Below are positions 1-8,684 of a stretch of DNA of 64,000 nt, one piece after another; position 1 is the stretch's first letter, and the number at the start of each line of letters is the position of its first letter. The notes under the pieces were generated by a model. That model was not told the origin of the DNA and did no database searches. It saw nothing but the letters and a program-made list of their open reading frames with translations. The stretch comes from Devosia sp. 67-54. Its GTDB lineage: Bacteria; Pseudomonadota; Alphaproteobacteria; Rhizobiales; Devosiaceae. The stretch covers positions 124,001-188,000 of the forward strand of contig NZ_MKVA01000011.1 in the NCBI RefSeq assembly GCF_001899075.1, written 5' to 3'. The translations under genes were made by a program, and so were the position numbers.

Positions 1-202
1 GACCCGCACCATCGCCGACGCCGTGCACGTGCCGGTGATCGCCTCGGGCGGCGTCGGCTCGCTCGACGATTTGGTCGACGGCGTCCGCATCGGCCACGCC
101 AACGCCGTGCTCGCCGCCTCGATCTTCCATTTCGGCACCTTCACCATCGCCGAGGCGAAGGCGTATCTCGCCGAACACGGCATCCCCATGCGGCTCGACT
201 GA
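1..202 (+). CDS. hisF: Imidazole glycerol phosphate synthase cyclase subunit HisF (C-terminal part)
   Basis: The window opens inside this gene; codons run from base 2 to the TGA at 200-202, giving the last 66 residues. HisF is the cyclase half of the HisF-HisH enzyme that makes imidazole glycerol phosphate and AICAR in histidine synthesis, in the cytoplasm. The visible part carries the phosphate-binding strand and loop [15 protein letters not shown] and the final helix-strand segment of the (beta/alpha)8 barrel. HisE, two steps earlier in the pathway, follows 17 bases later on the same strand, which supports the call. The N-terminal catalytic Asp lies outside the window. Confidence 0.95.
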   Translation, partial: TRTIADAVHVPVIASGGVGSLDDLVDGVRIGHANAVLAASIFHFGTFTIAEAKAYLAEHGIPMRLD

Positions 203-219
203 AACGAGGTTCGACTGAA

Positions 220-537
220 ATGGCGTTCTCAATCGCAGAGCTCGACGCGCGCCTGGCCGAACGGGCCAAGGCCTCGCCCGACGAAAGCTACACCGCCAAG
301 CTGTTGCGCGACGGCGTCGACCGCTGCGCCCGCAAGTTCGGCGAGGAGGCGGTGGAGGCCATCGTCGCCGCCGTGTCGCGCGACACTGCCGGGCTCACCG
401 GCGAGGCGGCCGACGTGATCTATCATCTGCTGGTGCTGCTGCGCGCCGCCGATGTGCCGCTCGCCCAGGTGCTGGCCGAGCTCGAACGCAGAACCGGACA
501 ATCCGGCCTTGCCGAAAAGGCCTCGCGGACCAAGTAG
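220..537 (+). CDS. hisE: Phosphoribosyl-ATP pyrophosphatase HisE
   Basis: This 105-residue protein is the usual size for a stand-alone HisE, which cleaves phosphoribosyl-ATP to phosphoribosyl-AMP, the second step of histidine synthesis. It is an all-alpha MazG-type hydrolase: the SYTAKLL segment (about residues 23-29), the metal-binding KFGEEAVE helix (39-46) and [13 protein letters not shown] (67-79) are all present with their acidic residues. The ATG at 220 follows a GAGG-like ribosome site. It lies between hisF and coaA, an order common in Hyphomicrobiales, and its TAG is followed directly by the coaA ATG, so the three genes are probably one transcript. Confidence 0.95.
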   Translation: MAFSIAELDARLAERAKASPDESYTAKLLRDGVDRCARKFGEEAVEAIVAAVSRDTAGLTGEAADVIYHLLVLLRAADVPLAQVLAELERRTGQSGLAEKASRTK

Positions 538-1491
538 ATGACCGAAAAGCGCAAGCTCGACCTCAACCCCTATCACCGCTTCTCCAAGGCCGAATGGGCG
601 AAATACCGCGACGGCGAGCCGATGACGCTCACCGCCGCCGACATCGAGCGGCTGCGCGCGCTGACCGATCCGATCTCGCTGACCGAGGCCGAGCAGATCT
701 ACCTGCCGCTGAGCCGCCTCATCTCGTTCTATGTCGAGGCGGCGCAGGCGGTGCATCGCGTCTCGACGCGGTTCCTCGGCACCGAGGATACCAAGGTGCC
801 CTTCATCATCGGTGTCGCCGGCTCGGTGGCGTCGGGCAAGTCGACCACCTCGCGCATCCTGCGCGCCCTGCTGCAGCGCTGGCGCACCTCGCCCAAGGTC
901 GACCTCATCACCACCGACGGCTTCCTGCTGCCGAACGCCGTTCTGGAGGAGCGTCGGCTCGCCGAGCGCAAGGGCTTCCCCGAAAGCTACGACCGCGCCG
1001 CGCTGCTGGCCTTCCTCTCCGACATCAAATCGGGCAAGGCCGAGGTCAGGGTGCCGGTCTATTCGCACCTCATCTACGACGTGCTGCCCGACCAGTTCAT
1101 CACCGTCGACCGGCCCGACATCCTCATCGTCGAAGGCCTCAACATCCTGCAGCCGGGGGAATTGCCGCGCACCGGCCGGCCGATCCTGTTCGCTTCGGAT
1201 TTTATCGACTTTTCCATCTATATCGACGCCGACGAGGCCGATCTGCGCGACTGGTTCATGGTGCGCTTCCGCGCCCTGCGCGAGAGCGCCTTCACCGACC
1301 CCAAGAGCTTCTTCCGCCGGCTCGCCGAGATGCCTGCCGCCGAGGCGGAGAAGTTCGCCCTGCAGGCCTGGGACAGCATCAACCTGCCGAATCTGCGCGA
1401 CAACATCCTGCCCACCCGCGGCCGCGCCGACCTCATCCTCAAGAAGGCCGGCAACCACGCGGTGGCCGAGGTCCAGCTCCGCCGCGTCTAG
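538..1491 (+). CDS. coaA: Pantothenate kinase, type I (CoaA)
   Basis: At 317 residues this is a normal-length bacterial CoaA of the P-loop kinase family. It phosphorylates pantothenate with ATP, the first and usually feedback-controlled step of coenzyme A synthesis. The Walker A motif [12 protein letters not shown] lies at about residues 92-103, after the expected N-terminal [10 protein letters not shown] stretch, and the TTDGFLLPN segment that contacts substrate follows. The ATG touches the hisE stop codon, so translation is probably coupled. Nothing unusual is seen. The gap of about 90 bases after it leads to the glycine-rich gene, which may have its own promoter. Confidence 0.95.
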   Translation: MTEKRKLDLNPYHRFSKAEWAKYRDGEPMTLTAADIERLRALTDPISLTEAEQIYLPLSRLISFYVEAAQAVHRVSTRFLGTEDTKVPFIIGVAGSVASGKSTTSRILRALLQRWRTSPKVDLITTDGFLLPNAVLEERRLAERKGFPESYDRAALLAFLSDIKSGKAEVRVPVYSHLIYDVLPDQFITVDRPDILIVEGLNILQPGELPRTGRPILFASDFIDFSIYIDADEADLRDWFMVRFRALRESAFTDPKSFFRRLAEMPAAEAEKFALQAWDSINLPNLRDNILPTRGRADLILKKAGNHAVAEVQLRRV

Positions 1492-1583
1492 GCCGCTCGC
1501 GGGCCCGGCGCATTTGCGTGATCGGTAAGTGTCTTGAACGATCTTTCGCTTGGCCTTTAGGTGGGGCCGAGAGGAGATTGCTT

Positions 1584-2450
1584 ATGACCTTTGCATCGAA
1601 CGCGCCGAAGGCGCTTGCCGTTGGCGCCGTATTGCTCGGCGCCCTGACCGTCACCGGGCCGGCCGCGGCCGCCGACAAGACGCAGATCCGGCATTTCGTC
1701 GACTGCCTGGGCTGGATGCTGTCCGACCCGGCGCTGCACGCCGCCAATTGCACGGCCGGCGGGGCGGCCGCCGCGCCCGACGGCGTCGCTATCGGCGATG
1801 CCGGCCATATGGGTTCGCCGATGAGCGGCAGCGCCATGGGTTCCGGCGGCTTCGGCGGCCTGATGGGCATGATGTTCGGCATGGGCAATACCGGCGGCAC
1901 GGGTGGCACGGGTGGTCCCGCGGCGGCAGGCGGCAATGGCGCGATGGCCGGACATGGCGGCACTGGCGGCGCCGGGGGCAGCGGCGGCAATGGTGGCGGC
2001 CTGGGCGCCGCCGGCACGGGTGGCATGGGCGGCGCGGCCGGTGGCCAGGGTGGCGCCGGCGCGAATGGCGGCACCGGCGGCAAGGCCGGCGGCCAGGGTG
2101 GCGCCGGCACGAATGGCGGCATCGGTGGCACCGGCGGCAAGGGCGGTGACGCCGGCACCGGTGGCACGGGAGGCGCTGGCGGCAATGGCGCCGGCCTTGG
2201 CGGTGCCGGCACGGGTGGAACGGGCGGTAGCGCGGCCGGCGCCGGGGGCACCGGGGGTGCCGGCGGCACTGGTGGCGACGGCGGCAGGGGCGGCGATGCC
2301 GGCACCGGTGGCAACGGTGGCAATGGTGGCACCGGCGGAATCGGCGGCGCCGGTGGGAACGGCGGCATGTTCGGAACCGGCGGGACGGGTGGCCGTGGCG
2401 GCACCGGCGGGACGGGAGGAACCGGCGGCATCGGGGGCAGCGCCGGCTGA
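1584..2450 (+). CDS. Secreted glycine-rich GGX-repeat protein (PGRS-like), function unknown
   Basis: This 288-residue protein begins at the ATG at 1584, behind a GAGGAG ribosome site; the same frame stays open far upstream through coaA but has no support there. Residues 1-30 are a signal peptide ending in GPAAAA. A short head (31-60) carries two cysteines, Cys41 and Cys56, around FVDCLGWML. From about residue 90 to the end the chain is almost entirely GGT, GGA, GGN and GGX triplets with occasional Gly-Leu or Met breaks, ending GGIGGSAG. The pattern resembles the PGRS part of mycobacterial PE_PGRS proteins, but no PE domain is present. Such GGX tracts can fold as polyglycine-II bundles; that is inference. 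Export to periplasm or surface is likely. No partner genes adjoin. Confidence 0.75.
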   Translation: MTFASNAPKALAVGAVLLGALTVTGPAAAADKTQIRHFVDCLGWMLSDPALHAANCTAGGAAAAPDGVAIGDAGHMGSPMSGSAMGSGGFGGLMGMMFGMGNTGGTGGTGGPAAAGGNGAMAGHGGTGGAGGSGGNGGGLGAAGTGGMGGAAGGQGGAGANGGTGGKAGGQGGAGTNGGIGGTGGKGGDAGTGGTGGAGGNGAGLGGAGTGGTGGSAAGAGGTGGAGGTGGDGGRGGDAGTGGNGGNGGTGGIGGAGGNGGMFGTGGTGGRGGTGGTGGTGGIGGSAG

Positions 2451-2469
2451 GGCCGCGCTCCCAGCCGGC
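2442..2469. terminator. Hairpin between convergent genes, candidate bidirectional terminator
   Basis: GCCGGCTG (2442-2449) is complementary to CAGCCGGC (2462-2469) with a 12-base loop. The stem includes the stop of the glycine-rich gene and lies against the stop of the convergent kinase gene. No T tract follows on either strand, so termination activity is uncertain. Confidence 0.4.
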
Positions 2470-2471
2470 GG

Positions 2472-3476
2472 CTAGATCCCGACCGTATGTTCCAGCGCCA
2501 TCTGGTCGAGGGCGCGGATCGGGCGAGCGCCGATATGCGAGATCACCTCGCTGGCGGCGAGGCAGCCGGCGGCGAGCGCCGTCGTGAGGTCGCGCCCGCG
2601 CGCCAGGGCCAGGAGGAAGCCCGAAGCGAACAGATCGCCGGCGCCGGTCGCGTCCACCACCTGCGGCACCGGAAAGGCCGGCACCGTGACGATCTCGCCA
2701 TTGTGCACCGCCATGGCGCCCTGCGCTCCCATGGTCACGGCGGCGAGGTCGCAATCCCGGGCGATCTGCTGCACCGCCTCGTGCAGGCTGTCGGTCTGGT
2801 ACAGCGCCTTGGCCTCCTCGATGTTGGCGAAGACGTAGTCGATGGTTTTCGACCGCATCAGGTCGAGGAATTCCTCGCGGTAGCGGTTGACGCAGAACGG
2901 GTCGCTGAGGGTGAAGGCCGTCGGCCGCTCATGCTTGTGGGCATAATGCGACGCCAGCACGAACGCCTTCTTGGCCTCCGGCGGGTCCCACAGATAGCCC
3001 TCCATATAAGTCACCGCCGCGGCGCCGATCTCGGCTTCCTTGATGTCGGCGGTGGTGAGCTGCTGGCAGGCGCCCAGATAGGTGTTCATGGTGCGCTCGC
3101 CGCCCGGCGACACCAGGATCATCGAGCGCGCCGTGGCCGGCCCCTCGCCGAGCCGGCCGATGGAATAGTGCACGCCGATCTGCCGCAGATCGTCGGCGAA
3201 CACGTCGCCCAGCGGATCGGCCGCCACCTTGCCGATGAATGCCGCGCGGCCGCCGAAGCTGGCGACGCCCGCCGCCGTATTGGCCGACGAGCCGCCGGAA
3301 ACCTGGCGTTTCTGCCCGGGCATGCGCTCGTAGAGATAGGCCGAGCGCTCGGCGTCGACGAGATGCATGATGCCCTCGGCCATGCCCTCGCGCTCGAGGA
3401 AACCCGGATCGATCGGGGCGATCACGTCGACGATCGCGTTGCCGATGGTGAGCACGTCGAACTGTGTGTCAGCCAT
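2472..3476 (-). CDS. PfkB-family sugar/nucleoside kinase, probably adenosine kinase
   Basis: This 334-residue protein is a ribokinase-fold (PfkB) kinase. The N-terminal NAIVDV strand, the substrate-binding GG of VSGGSSANTAAG (59-70) and the C-terminal signature DATGAGDLFASGF (275-287) with catalytic Asp281 are intact. Proteins of this length and N terminus in alphaproteobacteria are usually annotated as adenosine kinase, which turns adenosine into AMP, for example to recycle adenosine left from S-adenosylhomocysteine; substrate cannot be proved from sequence, and another sugar kinase role is possible. It is transcribed towards the glycine-rich gene and starts at an ATG about 90 bases from the nth stop. 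Confidence 0.85.
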   Translation of the reverse strand: MADTQFDVLTIGNAIVDVIAPIDPGFLEREGMAEGIMHLVDAERSAYLYERMPGQKRQVSGGSSANTAAGVASFGGRAAFIGKVAADPLGDVFADDLRQIGVHYSIGRLGEGPATARSMILVSPGGERTMNTYLGACQQLTTADIKEAEIGAAAVTYMEGYLWDPPEAKKAFVLASHYAHKHERPTAFTLSDPFCVNRYREEFLDLMRSKTIDYVFANIEEAKALYQTDSLHEAVQQIARDCDLAAVTMGAQGAMAVHNGEIVTVPAFPVPQVVDATGAGDLFASGFLLALARGRDLTTALAAGCLAASEVISHIGARPIRALDQMALEHTVGI

Positions 3477-3567
3477 CGGCCGCCCTGAACTGTTGGTCCG
3501 GCGCGGAGATAGCGGGGATCAGGGGCGCGCGCAACCGTGGCGGCGCCGTGTTTCGCGGGGAGGGCGC

Positions 3568-4266
3568 CTAGACCGGCGCCCCGTCCCAGTCCTTCGGCGG
3601 CGGCGTCTTCGGCTCGAACCGGCACCATTCGGCGATGATGCAGCGGTAGCATTCCGGCTTGCGCGCCTTGCACACATAGCGCCCGTGTAGGATCAGCCAG
3701 TGATGCGCGTGCAGCAGATATTTCTGCGGCACCACCTCGAGCAGCCCGGTTTCCACCTCTAGCGGCGTCTTGCCGGGCGCCAGCATGGTGCGGTTGGCAA
3801 CCCGGAACAGATGTGTGTCGACCGCGATGGTCGGCTGCCGGAAAGCGATGTTGAGCACCACATTGGCGGTCTTGCGGCCGACGCCGGGCAGCGATTCCAG
3901 CGCTTCGCGGTCGGCCGGCACCTCGCCGCCGAACCTGTCGACCAGGATCTGGCTCAGGGCGAAGACGTTTTTCGCCTTGGTGCGGTAAAGGCCGATGCTC
4001 TTGACCAGCTCGGTGATCCGCTCCACCCCGAGCTTCACCATCTTTTGCGGCGTGTCCGCCAGCTTGAACAGCGCCGGCGTCGCCTTGTTGACCCCGGCAT
4101 CGGTCGCCTGCGCCGAGAGCACCACCGCCACCAGCAGGGTGAAGGGGTTGGTGGCGACCAGTTCGCCCTTGGGCTCGGGGTTATGGCGTGCAAAAGCCGC
4201 AAATACCGCCTCAACTTCTGCCGGCGTCAGACGTTGAGTTGATCGCCGGACAGGCGCCTTCGCCAT
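3568..4266 (-). CDS. nth: Endonuclease III (Nth)
   Basis: Bifunctional DNA glycosylase/AP lyase of base excision repair that removes oxidised pyrimidines. The ATG at 4266 gives 232 residues; an upstream in-frame extension to 4356 would overlap the divergent gene and is not supported. The helix-hairpin-helix LPGVGRKTA places the catalytic Lys at 132 and the catalytic Asp at 150 (VDTH). The four cysteines of the [4Fe-4S] cluster, C-x6-C-x2-C-x5-C, are at 199, 206, 209 and 215. The N-terminal tail is basic. It diverges from a DUF2244 gene, leaving only 36 bases for both promoters. Confidence 0.95.
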   Translation of the reverse strand: MAKAPVRRSTQRLTPAEVEAVFAAFARHNPEPKGELVATNPFTLLVAVVLSAQATDAGVNKATPALFKLADTPQKMVKLGVERITELVKSIGLYRTKAKNVFALSQILVDRFGGEVPADREALESLPGVGRKTANVVLNIAFRQPTIAVDTHLFRVANRTMLAPGKTPLEVETGLLEVVPQKYLLHAHHWLILHGRYVCKARKPECYRCIIAEWCRFEPKTPPPKDWDGAPV

Positions 4267-4302
4267 TTTCAGCACTCCGATTCGGGGTCTATAGTCAGCG
4301 TG

Positions 4303-4782
4303 ATGTCGACCAAAACTCAAGCCAAGCCGCTTTTCGCCGCGACCCTGACGCCGCACCGCTCGCTGACGCCCGCCGGCAAGCGCGTGGTGATCGGGCTGGT
4401 GGCGGCGCTGGCGCTGGTGCCGGGCCTGGTCTTCTACCTCGCCGGCGCCTGGCCGGTGGTGGGCTTCATGGGGCTCGACGTCCTCGCCATCTGGGCGGCG
4501 CTGACCATTTCGATGCGCGGCGGCAAGGCCTATGAGGTGATCACCCTGTGGCCGACGGCGCTCGAGCTCAAGAAGGTCGACGCCAAGGGCGGCGAGGAGG
4601 TGCTGAATTTCACCCCCAAGGCGGTGAAATTCCTCGTCGACCGCGACTACAACGAGCGCGTCACCGCCCTCTGGCTCAAGGCCGACAGCAAGAAGGTGCC
4701 GCTCGGCGCCTTCCTCAGCGCCGACGAAAAGCTGAGCCTGAGCAAGGTGTTCGGCACCGCCCTGCGCAAATCGCGGGTCTGA
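4303..4782 (+). CDS. DUF2244 inner-membrane protein
   Basis: A 159-residue protein of the DUF2244 family, common in alphaproteobacteria and without established function. Two closely spaced hydrophobic segments (about residues 27-46 and 50-70) form a membrane hairpin, followed by a soluble domain rich in short beta strands with Trp and Lys that probably faces the cytoplasm. The ATG at 4303 is chosen; a GTG sits just before it at 4300. It diverges from nth and is followed by the AraC/alkyltransferase gene 62 bases later, so both neighbours concern DNA repair, but a shared role is not shown. Confidence 0.8.
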   Translation: MSTKTQAKPLFAATLTPHRSLTPAGKRVVIGLVAALALVPGLVFYLAGAWPVVGFMGLDVLAIWAALTISMRGGKAYEVITLWPTALELKKVDAKGGEEVLNFTPKAVKFLVDRDYNERVTALWLKADSKKVPLGAFLSADEKLSLSKVFGTALRKSRV

Positions 4783-4844
4783 CGCGGCGGCCCTTGCGGG
4801 GCCGTCAAAACCGGGTCGCGTCCGCGGGCGCGGAGGCCTATGTC

Positions 4845-5714
4845 ATGGCCATCATGACAGAGCACCAGATGTTCACCCCCGCCGACGACTACGAGGCCGT
4901 GCGCGCCGCCATCGCCCATATCAGCGAAACCGGCGCCGAGGACCTCGATCTCGACCGCTTCGCGCGCTCGCTCGGGCTGAGCGAGCGGCAGCTCACCGAT
5001 CTCTTCCGCCGCTGGTGCGGGCTGACGCCCAAGAGCTTCGCCCAGGCGGTGGCGCTCGACCATGCGCGGCGGCTCCTGGCCGACCGCAGCAGCGTGCTGT
5101 CGACCACCTACGCGGTCGGCCTCAGCTCCACCTCGCGCCTGCACGACCTGTTCGTCGCGCACGAGGCCATGCCGCCCGGCGCCTTCCGGCAGAAGGGCGA
5201 GGGCCTCGCCATGGTCTGGGGCGCCGCGCCCTCGCCGTTCGGCACGGCGGTGCTGGTGGTCACCGAATACGGCCTCGCCGGGCTCGGCTTCGCCGATGCG
5301 CAAATGAGCATCGAGGCGGCGTTCGAGGATCTGCGGGCGCGCTGGCCGAAGGCGCGGTTCCGGCGCGACGACGCCCGGGTGGCACCGGTGGCCGCCCGGG
5401 TCTTCGATCCGGCGCAATGGCACGCCGACCGGCCGGTGAAGGTGGTGCTGATCGGCACCGATTTCGAGGTCTCGGTGTGGGAGACGCTGCTCAAAATTCC
5501 GGTGGGCAAGGCGACCACCTACCAGAGCGTCGCCGCCCATATCGGTCGGCCCAGCGCCTCGCGCGCGGTCGGCGCCGCCGTCGGCAAGAACCCCATTTCA
5601 TTCGTCGTGCCCTGCCACCGCGTGCTGGGTTCCACCGGGGCGCTGACCGGCTATCATTGGGGCGTGCCGCGCAAGCGCGCGATCCTGGGCTGGGAAGCGG
5701 GGGTAGCGGCGTAG
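4845..5714 (+). CDS. AraC-type regulator fused to methylated-DNA-protein cysteine methyltransferase (Ada-like)
   Basis: The 289-residue protein joins an AraC helix-turn-helix region (about residues 15-115, with LSERQLTDLFRRWCG) to an O6-methylguanine-DNA methyltransferase domain (about 125-289). The active-site motif PCHRV is at 256-260 with acceptor Cys257, preceded by the helix-turn-helix GRPSASRAVG. It should remove alkyl groups from guanine O6 and perhaps regulate its own gene. Unlike E. coli Ada it lacks the N-terminal zinc domain with the methylphosphotriester-accepting cysteines, so the usual switch for Ada activation is missing. The ATG at 4845 has a GGAGG eight bases before it; ATG 4854 is an alternative. 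Confidence 0.88.
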   Translation: MAIMTEHQMFTPADDYEAVRAAIAHISETGAEDLDLDRFARSLGLSERQLTDLFRRWCGLTPKSFAQAVALDHARRLLADRSSVLSTTYAVGLSSTSRLHDLFVAHEAMPPGAFRQKGEGLAMVWGAAPSPFGTAVLVVTEYGLAGLGFADAQMSIEAAFEDLRARWPKARFRRDDARVAPVAARVFDPAQWHADRPVKVVLIGTDFEVSVWETLLKIPVGKATTYQSVAAHIGRPSASRAVGAAVGKNPISFVVPCHRVLGSTGALTGYHWGVPRKRAILGWEAGVAA

Positions 5715-5727
5715 GAAGAACAGGCGG

Positions 5728-5860
5728 CCCTCACCCGCCTTGCTGCGCAAGGCACCCTCTCCCCGGAGGGGAGAGGGGAGTCCCGACTGCCGTGCCTGCG
5801 GTTCCATCCTCCCCTCTCCCCCTTGGGGGAGAGGGTGGCCGCGCAGCGGCCGGGTGAGGG
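5728..5860. repeat. Intergenic palindromic repeat, C/G-run family, copy 1
   Basis: Two imperfect arms of about 50 bases (5728-5778 and 5811-5860) face each other across a 32-base centre. Each arm has a run such as CCCTCTCCCC followed by its short complement, so each is itself a hairpin, and the outer edges read CCCTCACCCG and CGGGTGAGGG. It fills the gap between two convergent genes and could act as a terminator. Related copies lie at 34426, 42768, 53851 and 59331. Confidence 0.75.
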
Positions 5861-5862
5861 CC

Positions 5863-6477
5863 TTACAGCGCCACTTTTTCCTTGAGCTTGCCGCTCTTGC
5901 CGATGCGGTAGATCACCGGCTCGCCGGTGGCCAGCTCGCGCTTCAGGATCTCGTCGGGCGTCAGCCCCTCGATCGCCATCACCATCGAGCGCAGCGAATT
6001 GCCGTGCGCGGCGACCAGCACCGTCTCGCCCGCCTCGACCTGCGGCAGGATGTGCTTGTCGTAGTAGGGCAGCGTTCTGGTGGCGGTGTCCTTGAGCGAT
6101 TCCCCGCCCGGCGGCGGCACGTCATAGGAGCGGCGCCAGACCAGCACCTGCTCCTCGCCCCATTTCGCCCGCGCGTCGTCCTTGTTGAGGCCGGCGAGGT
6201 CGCCATAGTCGCGCTCGTTCAGCGCCTGGTCGCGGGTGATCACCAAATTGACGATGCCGAGTTCTTCGAGGATCAGATCGAGCGTGTGCTGCGCCCGCTT
6301 CAGCGCCGAGGTGTAGAACACCGTTGGCGTGTAGCCGGCCGCCTTGAGCCGCTTTCCGGCGGCGCGTGCCTCGGCGATGCCCTGCTCGGTGAGGTCGGGG
6401 TTCTTCCAGCCGGTGAACAGATTCTTGAGGTTCCACTCGCTCTGTCCGTGACGGACGAGGATCAGCGTTCCGGCCAT
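5863..6477 (-). CDS. gpmA: 2,3-bisphosphoglycerate-dependent phosphoglycerate mutase
   Basis: The 204-residue protein interconverts 3- and 2-phosphoglycerate in glycolysis and gluconeogenesis. The histidine-phosphatase signature [10 protein letters not shown] places the phosphorylated His at residue 10; the acid [14 protein letters not shown] and the second catalytic His in AAHGNSLR are also present. The ATG at 6477 is favoured because it places the RHG motif at the normal distance from the N terminus; an open extension to 6546 would run into dapB. Only five bases separate it from the upstream dapB stop, so the two are cotranscribed. The short length is normal for alphaproteobacterial GpmA. 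Confidence 0.93.
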   Translation of the reverse strand: MAGTLILVRHGQSEWNLKNLFTGWKNPDLTEQGIAEARAAGKRLKAAGYTPTVFYTSALKRAQHTLDLILEELGIVNLVITRDQALNERDYGDLAGLNKDDARAKWGEEQVLVWRRSYDVPPPGGESLKDTATRTLPYYDKHILPQVEAGETVLVAAHGNSLRSMVMAIEGLTPDEILKRELATGEPVIYRIGKSGKLKEKVAL

Positions 6478-6482
6478 GTGCA

Positions 6483-7295
6483 CTACTCCTTGAGGCCGAG
6501 CACGTCGGCCATGTCGTAAAATCCCGGCGGCTGGTCCCTGGCCCACAGCGCCGCCCGCACCGCGCCCGCCGCGAACATGCCGCGGTCGGTGGCGCGATGC
6601 ACGATCTCGATGCGCTCGGTGTCGCCCACGAACAGCACCGTATGCTCGCCGATGACGTTGCCGCCGCGCAGCGTCGCAAAGCCGATGCTGCCGGGCACGC
6701 GCGGGCCCGTATGGCCCTCGCGCGAGCGCACCGCGTTGGCGTCGAAATCCACCTCGCGGCCCTCGGCGGCGGCCTGCCCCAGCAGCAGCGCCGTGCCCGA
6801 GGGTGCGTCGACCTTGCGGTTGTGGTGCATTTCGAGCACCTCGACATCGTAGTCGGGCAGCGCACGCGCCACCTGCTTCACCAGCCCCGCCAGCAGATTG
6901 ACGCCGAGCGAGAAATTGCCGGTCTTGACGATGCGCGCCCCGGCCGAGCCGGATTTGGCGATGGCCCAGTCTTCCTCGCGCGTGCAGCCGGTGGTGCCGA
7001 TGATGTCGACCAGACCGCGCGCCGCCGCGAGCTCGGCCAGCATCACGCTGACCGCCGGACCGGTGAAATCGATGATGGCGTCGGCGCCGCCGACCGCCGC
7101 CTCCGGGTCGTCGCCGACCACGACGCCCAATGCGCCGAGCCCCGCCAGCTCGCCGGCGTCACGGCCGATGGCCGGCGATCCGGGCCGCTCGAAGGCGGCA
7201 TGGACGACCATGCCGGGGGTGGCGGCGACGGCGCGGATGTTGGCGGCGCCCATGCGGCCGCCGGCTCCGGCGATGGCTATTCTGAGGTCGGTCAT
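6483..7295 (-). CDS. dapB: 4-hydroxy-tetrahydrodipicolinate reductase
   Basis: DapB reduces the product of DapA with NAD(P)H in the lysine and meso-diaminopimelate branch, so it supplies both protein and peptidoglycan. The 270-residue protein has the N-terminal dinucleotide loop GAGGRMG (10-16) and the family signature [16 protein letters not shown] (155-170) with the catalytic His157/His158 pair and Lys161. Length is normal. It heads a two-gene unit with gpmA and is followed upstream by pyrF in the same orientation across 56 bases. Confidence 0.95.
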   Translation of the reverse strand: MTDLRIAIAGAGGRMGAANIRAVAATPGMVVHAAFERPGSPAIGRDAGELAGLGALGVVVGDDPEAAVGGADAIIDFTGPAVSVMLAELAAARGLVDIIGTTGCTREEDWAIAKSGSAGARIVKTGNFSLGVNLLAGLVKQVARALPDYDVEVLEMHHNRKVDAPSGTALLLGQAAAEGREVDFDANAVRSREGHTGPRVPGSIGFATLRGGNVIGEHTVLFVGDTERIEIVHRATDRGMFAAGAVRAALWARDQPPGFYDMADVLGLKE

Positions 7296-7351
7296 GCTCT
7301 CTCTTTAGCCACATCGCCATTGCGGCGAAAGCGGGAAGCACGGACTCGCGA

Positions 7352-8047
7352 TCAGACGATGCGGTGGCCGGCCATCTCGGCGACGATGCGGCGTGCCGCT
7401 TCCGCCGGGTCGGGCGCCGCGGTGATCGGCCGGCCGACCACCAGATGGCTGGCGCCGGCGGCGATCGCCTCGGCCGGGCCCATCACGCGCTTCTGGTCGC
7501 CCGCCGCCTCGCCTTTGGGGCGGATGCCGGGGGTGACGATGGCCATCGCCGGGCCGACCAGGGCCCGCACGGTTTCCGCCTCGCGCGGCGAGCACACCAG
7601 CCCGCCGATGCCCGCCGCCTTGGCCTGGCCGGCGCGCAGTGCCACCAGCCCGGCGGTGTCGCGGGCAAATCCGGCTTCGGCCACGTCGGCATCGTCCATC
7701 GAGGTCAGCACCGAGACCCCGAGGATGGTGAGCCCCGAGCCGGCGGCCGCCTTCGCCGCCGCCCGCATGCATTGCGGATAGGCGTGCACGGTCAGCATGC
7801 TGGCGCCGGTCCGCGCGATCGCGGCGGTGCCGCGCTCGACCGTATTGTCGATGTCGAGCAGCTTGAGGTCGAAGAACACGCGCTTGCCGGCCGCGATCAG
7901 CGCCTTGCCGAACGCCAGGCCGTCGCCGCCATAGGTGAGCTGGTAGCCGATCTTGTAGAAATCGACGGTGTCGCCGAGCCGCGCGACCAGCGCTTCGGCC
8001 TCGGCCCGGCTGTCGAGATCGAGGGCGACGATCAGCGTTGCGGCCAT
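7352..8047 (-). CDS. pyrF: Orotidine 5'-phosphate decarboxylase
   Basis: PyrF makes UMP from OMP, the last step of pyrimidine synthesis. The 231-residue TIM-barrel protein carries the invariant Asp-x-Lys-x-x-Asp of [12 protein letters not shown] (Asp60, Lys62, Asp65) and the upstream Lys32 in YKIGYQL. The phosphate-binding end, with VGRPIT near the C terminus, is present. The ATG at 8047 gives the standard N terminus [12 protein letters not shown]. The gene runs in the same direction as dapB-gpmA with a short gap, and may be read from the same or a neighbouring promoter. Confidence 0.95.
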   Translation of the reverse strand: MAATLIVALDLDSRAEAEALVARLGDTVDFYKIGYQLTYGGDGLAFGKALIAAGKRVFFDLKLLDIDNTVERGTAAIARTGASMLTVHAYPQCMRAAAKAAAGSGLTILGVSVLTSMDDADVAEAGFARDTAGLVALRAGQAKAAGIGGLVCSPREAETVRALVGPAMAIVTPGIRPKGEAAGDQKRVMGPAEAIAAGASHLVVGRPITAAPDPAEAARRIVAEMAGHRIV

Positions 8048-8145
8048 GGCGGTCTCCCCGTTTGGCCGCTGATGCCTGAGTCAGGCGGCGAACGCAAGGG
8101 GCGCGCCGCCGTGCCCATCCGGCCGCAGCGGCGGGGTACGGGGCC

Positions 8146-8580
8146 TCAGCCCTCGGCGCGCAGCTCCACCTCGTGGGCGAAGCGGATCAGATTGGAATAG
8201 GGGCAGATGTCGTGCGCCAGCTTCATGTTGGCTTCGATGTCGGCCTTCGACCAGCCCGGCACCCGCGCCGTGAGCACCGGAACGATGGCGAAGCCGACCT
8301 TGTCCTCGCGATCGGCGAAGCTCACGTCGGCGCTGACCTCGGCGCCCTCGGGCAGCGTCTTGCCCTGCCGCCGGGCGGCATTGACCATGGCGCCGAGGAA
8401 GCACGCCGAATAGCCCAGCGAGAACAGCTGCTCGGGGTTGGTGCCCGGGCCGTCGTCGCCGCCCATCGCCTTGGGCACCGACAGCTTGACGGCCACCTTG
8501 CCGTCGTCGGTGCGTGCCTCGCCATTGCCGCGGCCGCCATGCGTCGCGGTGCCGTGTGCGGTGTAAAGGATCTTGGTCAT
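8146..8580 (-). CDS. ohr: Organic hydroperoxide resistance protein Ohr (OsmC superfamily)
   Basis: This 144-residue thiol peroxidase reduces organic and lipid hydroperoxides, using lipoylated partners for re-reduction in known Ohr enzymes. The two catalytic cysteines are visible, Cys60 in YSACFLGA and Cys126 in ICPYSN, and the GGRGNGEA segment supplies the active-site arginine. ATG 8580 gives the typical start MTKILYTA; the open frame to 8661 crosses the operator and is rejected. It diverges from its likely repressor ohrR, and the shared 104-base gap holds two tandem palindromes, so induction by organic peroxides through OhrR is the expected control. Confidence 0.95.
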   Translation of the reverse strand: MTKILYTAHGTATHGGRGNGEARTDDGKVAVKLSVPKAMGGDDGPGTNPEQLFSLGYSACFLGAMVNAARRQGKTLPEGAEVSADVSFADREDKVGFAIVPVLTARVPGWSKADIEANMKLAHDICPYSNLIRFAHEVELRAEG

Positions 8581-8633
8581 GCTCAAATGCCTTGTGCAAT
8601 GCTTGGGAACGCCGACCGCTGTAGCGCGGATAT

Positions 8634-8663
8634 CAATTGCGTGCAATCCAATTGTGTGCAATT
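8634..8663. promoter_or_regulatory. Tandem OhrR operator between ohr and ohrR
   Basis: Two copies of CAATTG(C/T)GTGCAAT begin at 8634 and 8649, a 15-base period. Each is a palindrome with arms ATTGC/GCAAT (first exact, second ATTGT/GCAAT). AT-rich CAATTG-containing inverted repeats are the known OhrR operator type. A TTGCAC hexamer on the ohr strand lies inside the first copy and could be its -35 element. Confidence 0.7.
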
Positions 8664-8684
8664 CATCGCGACATGGAGGCTCCG

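Noticed and set aside
1890-2440. Tandem DNA repeat resembling a minisatellite or CRISPR-like array
   Set aside because: The repetition follows the GGX codons of the glycine-rich protein; units vary in length and spacing and there are no unique spacers.
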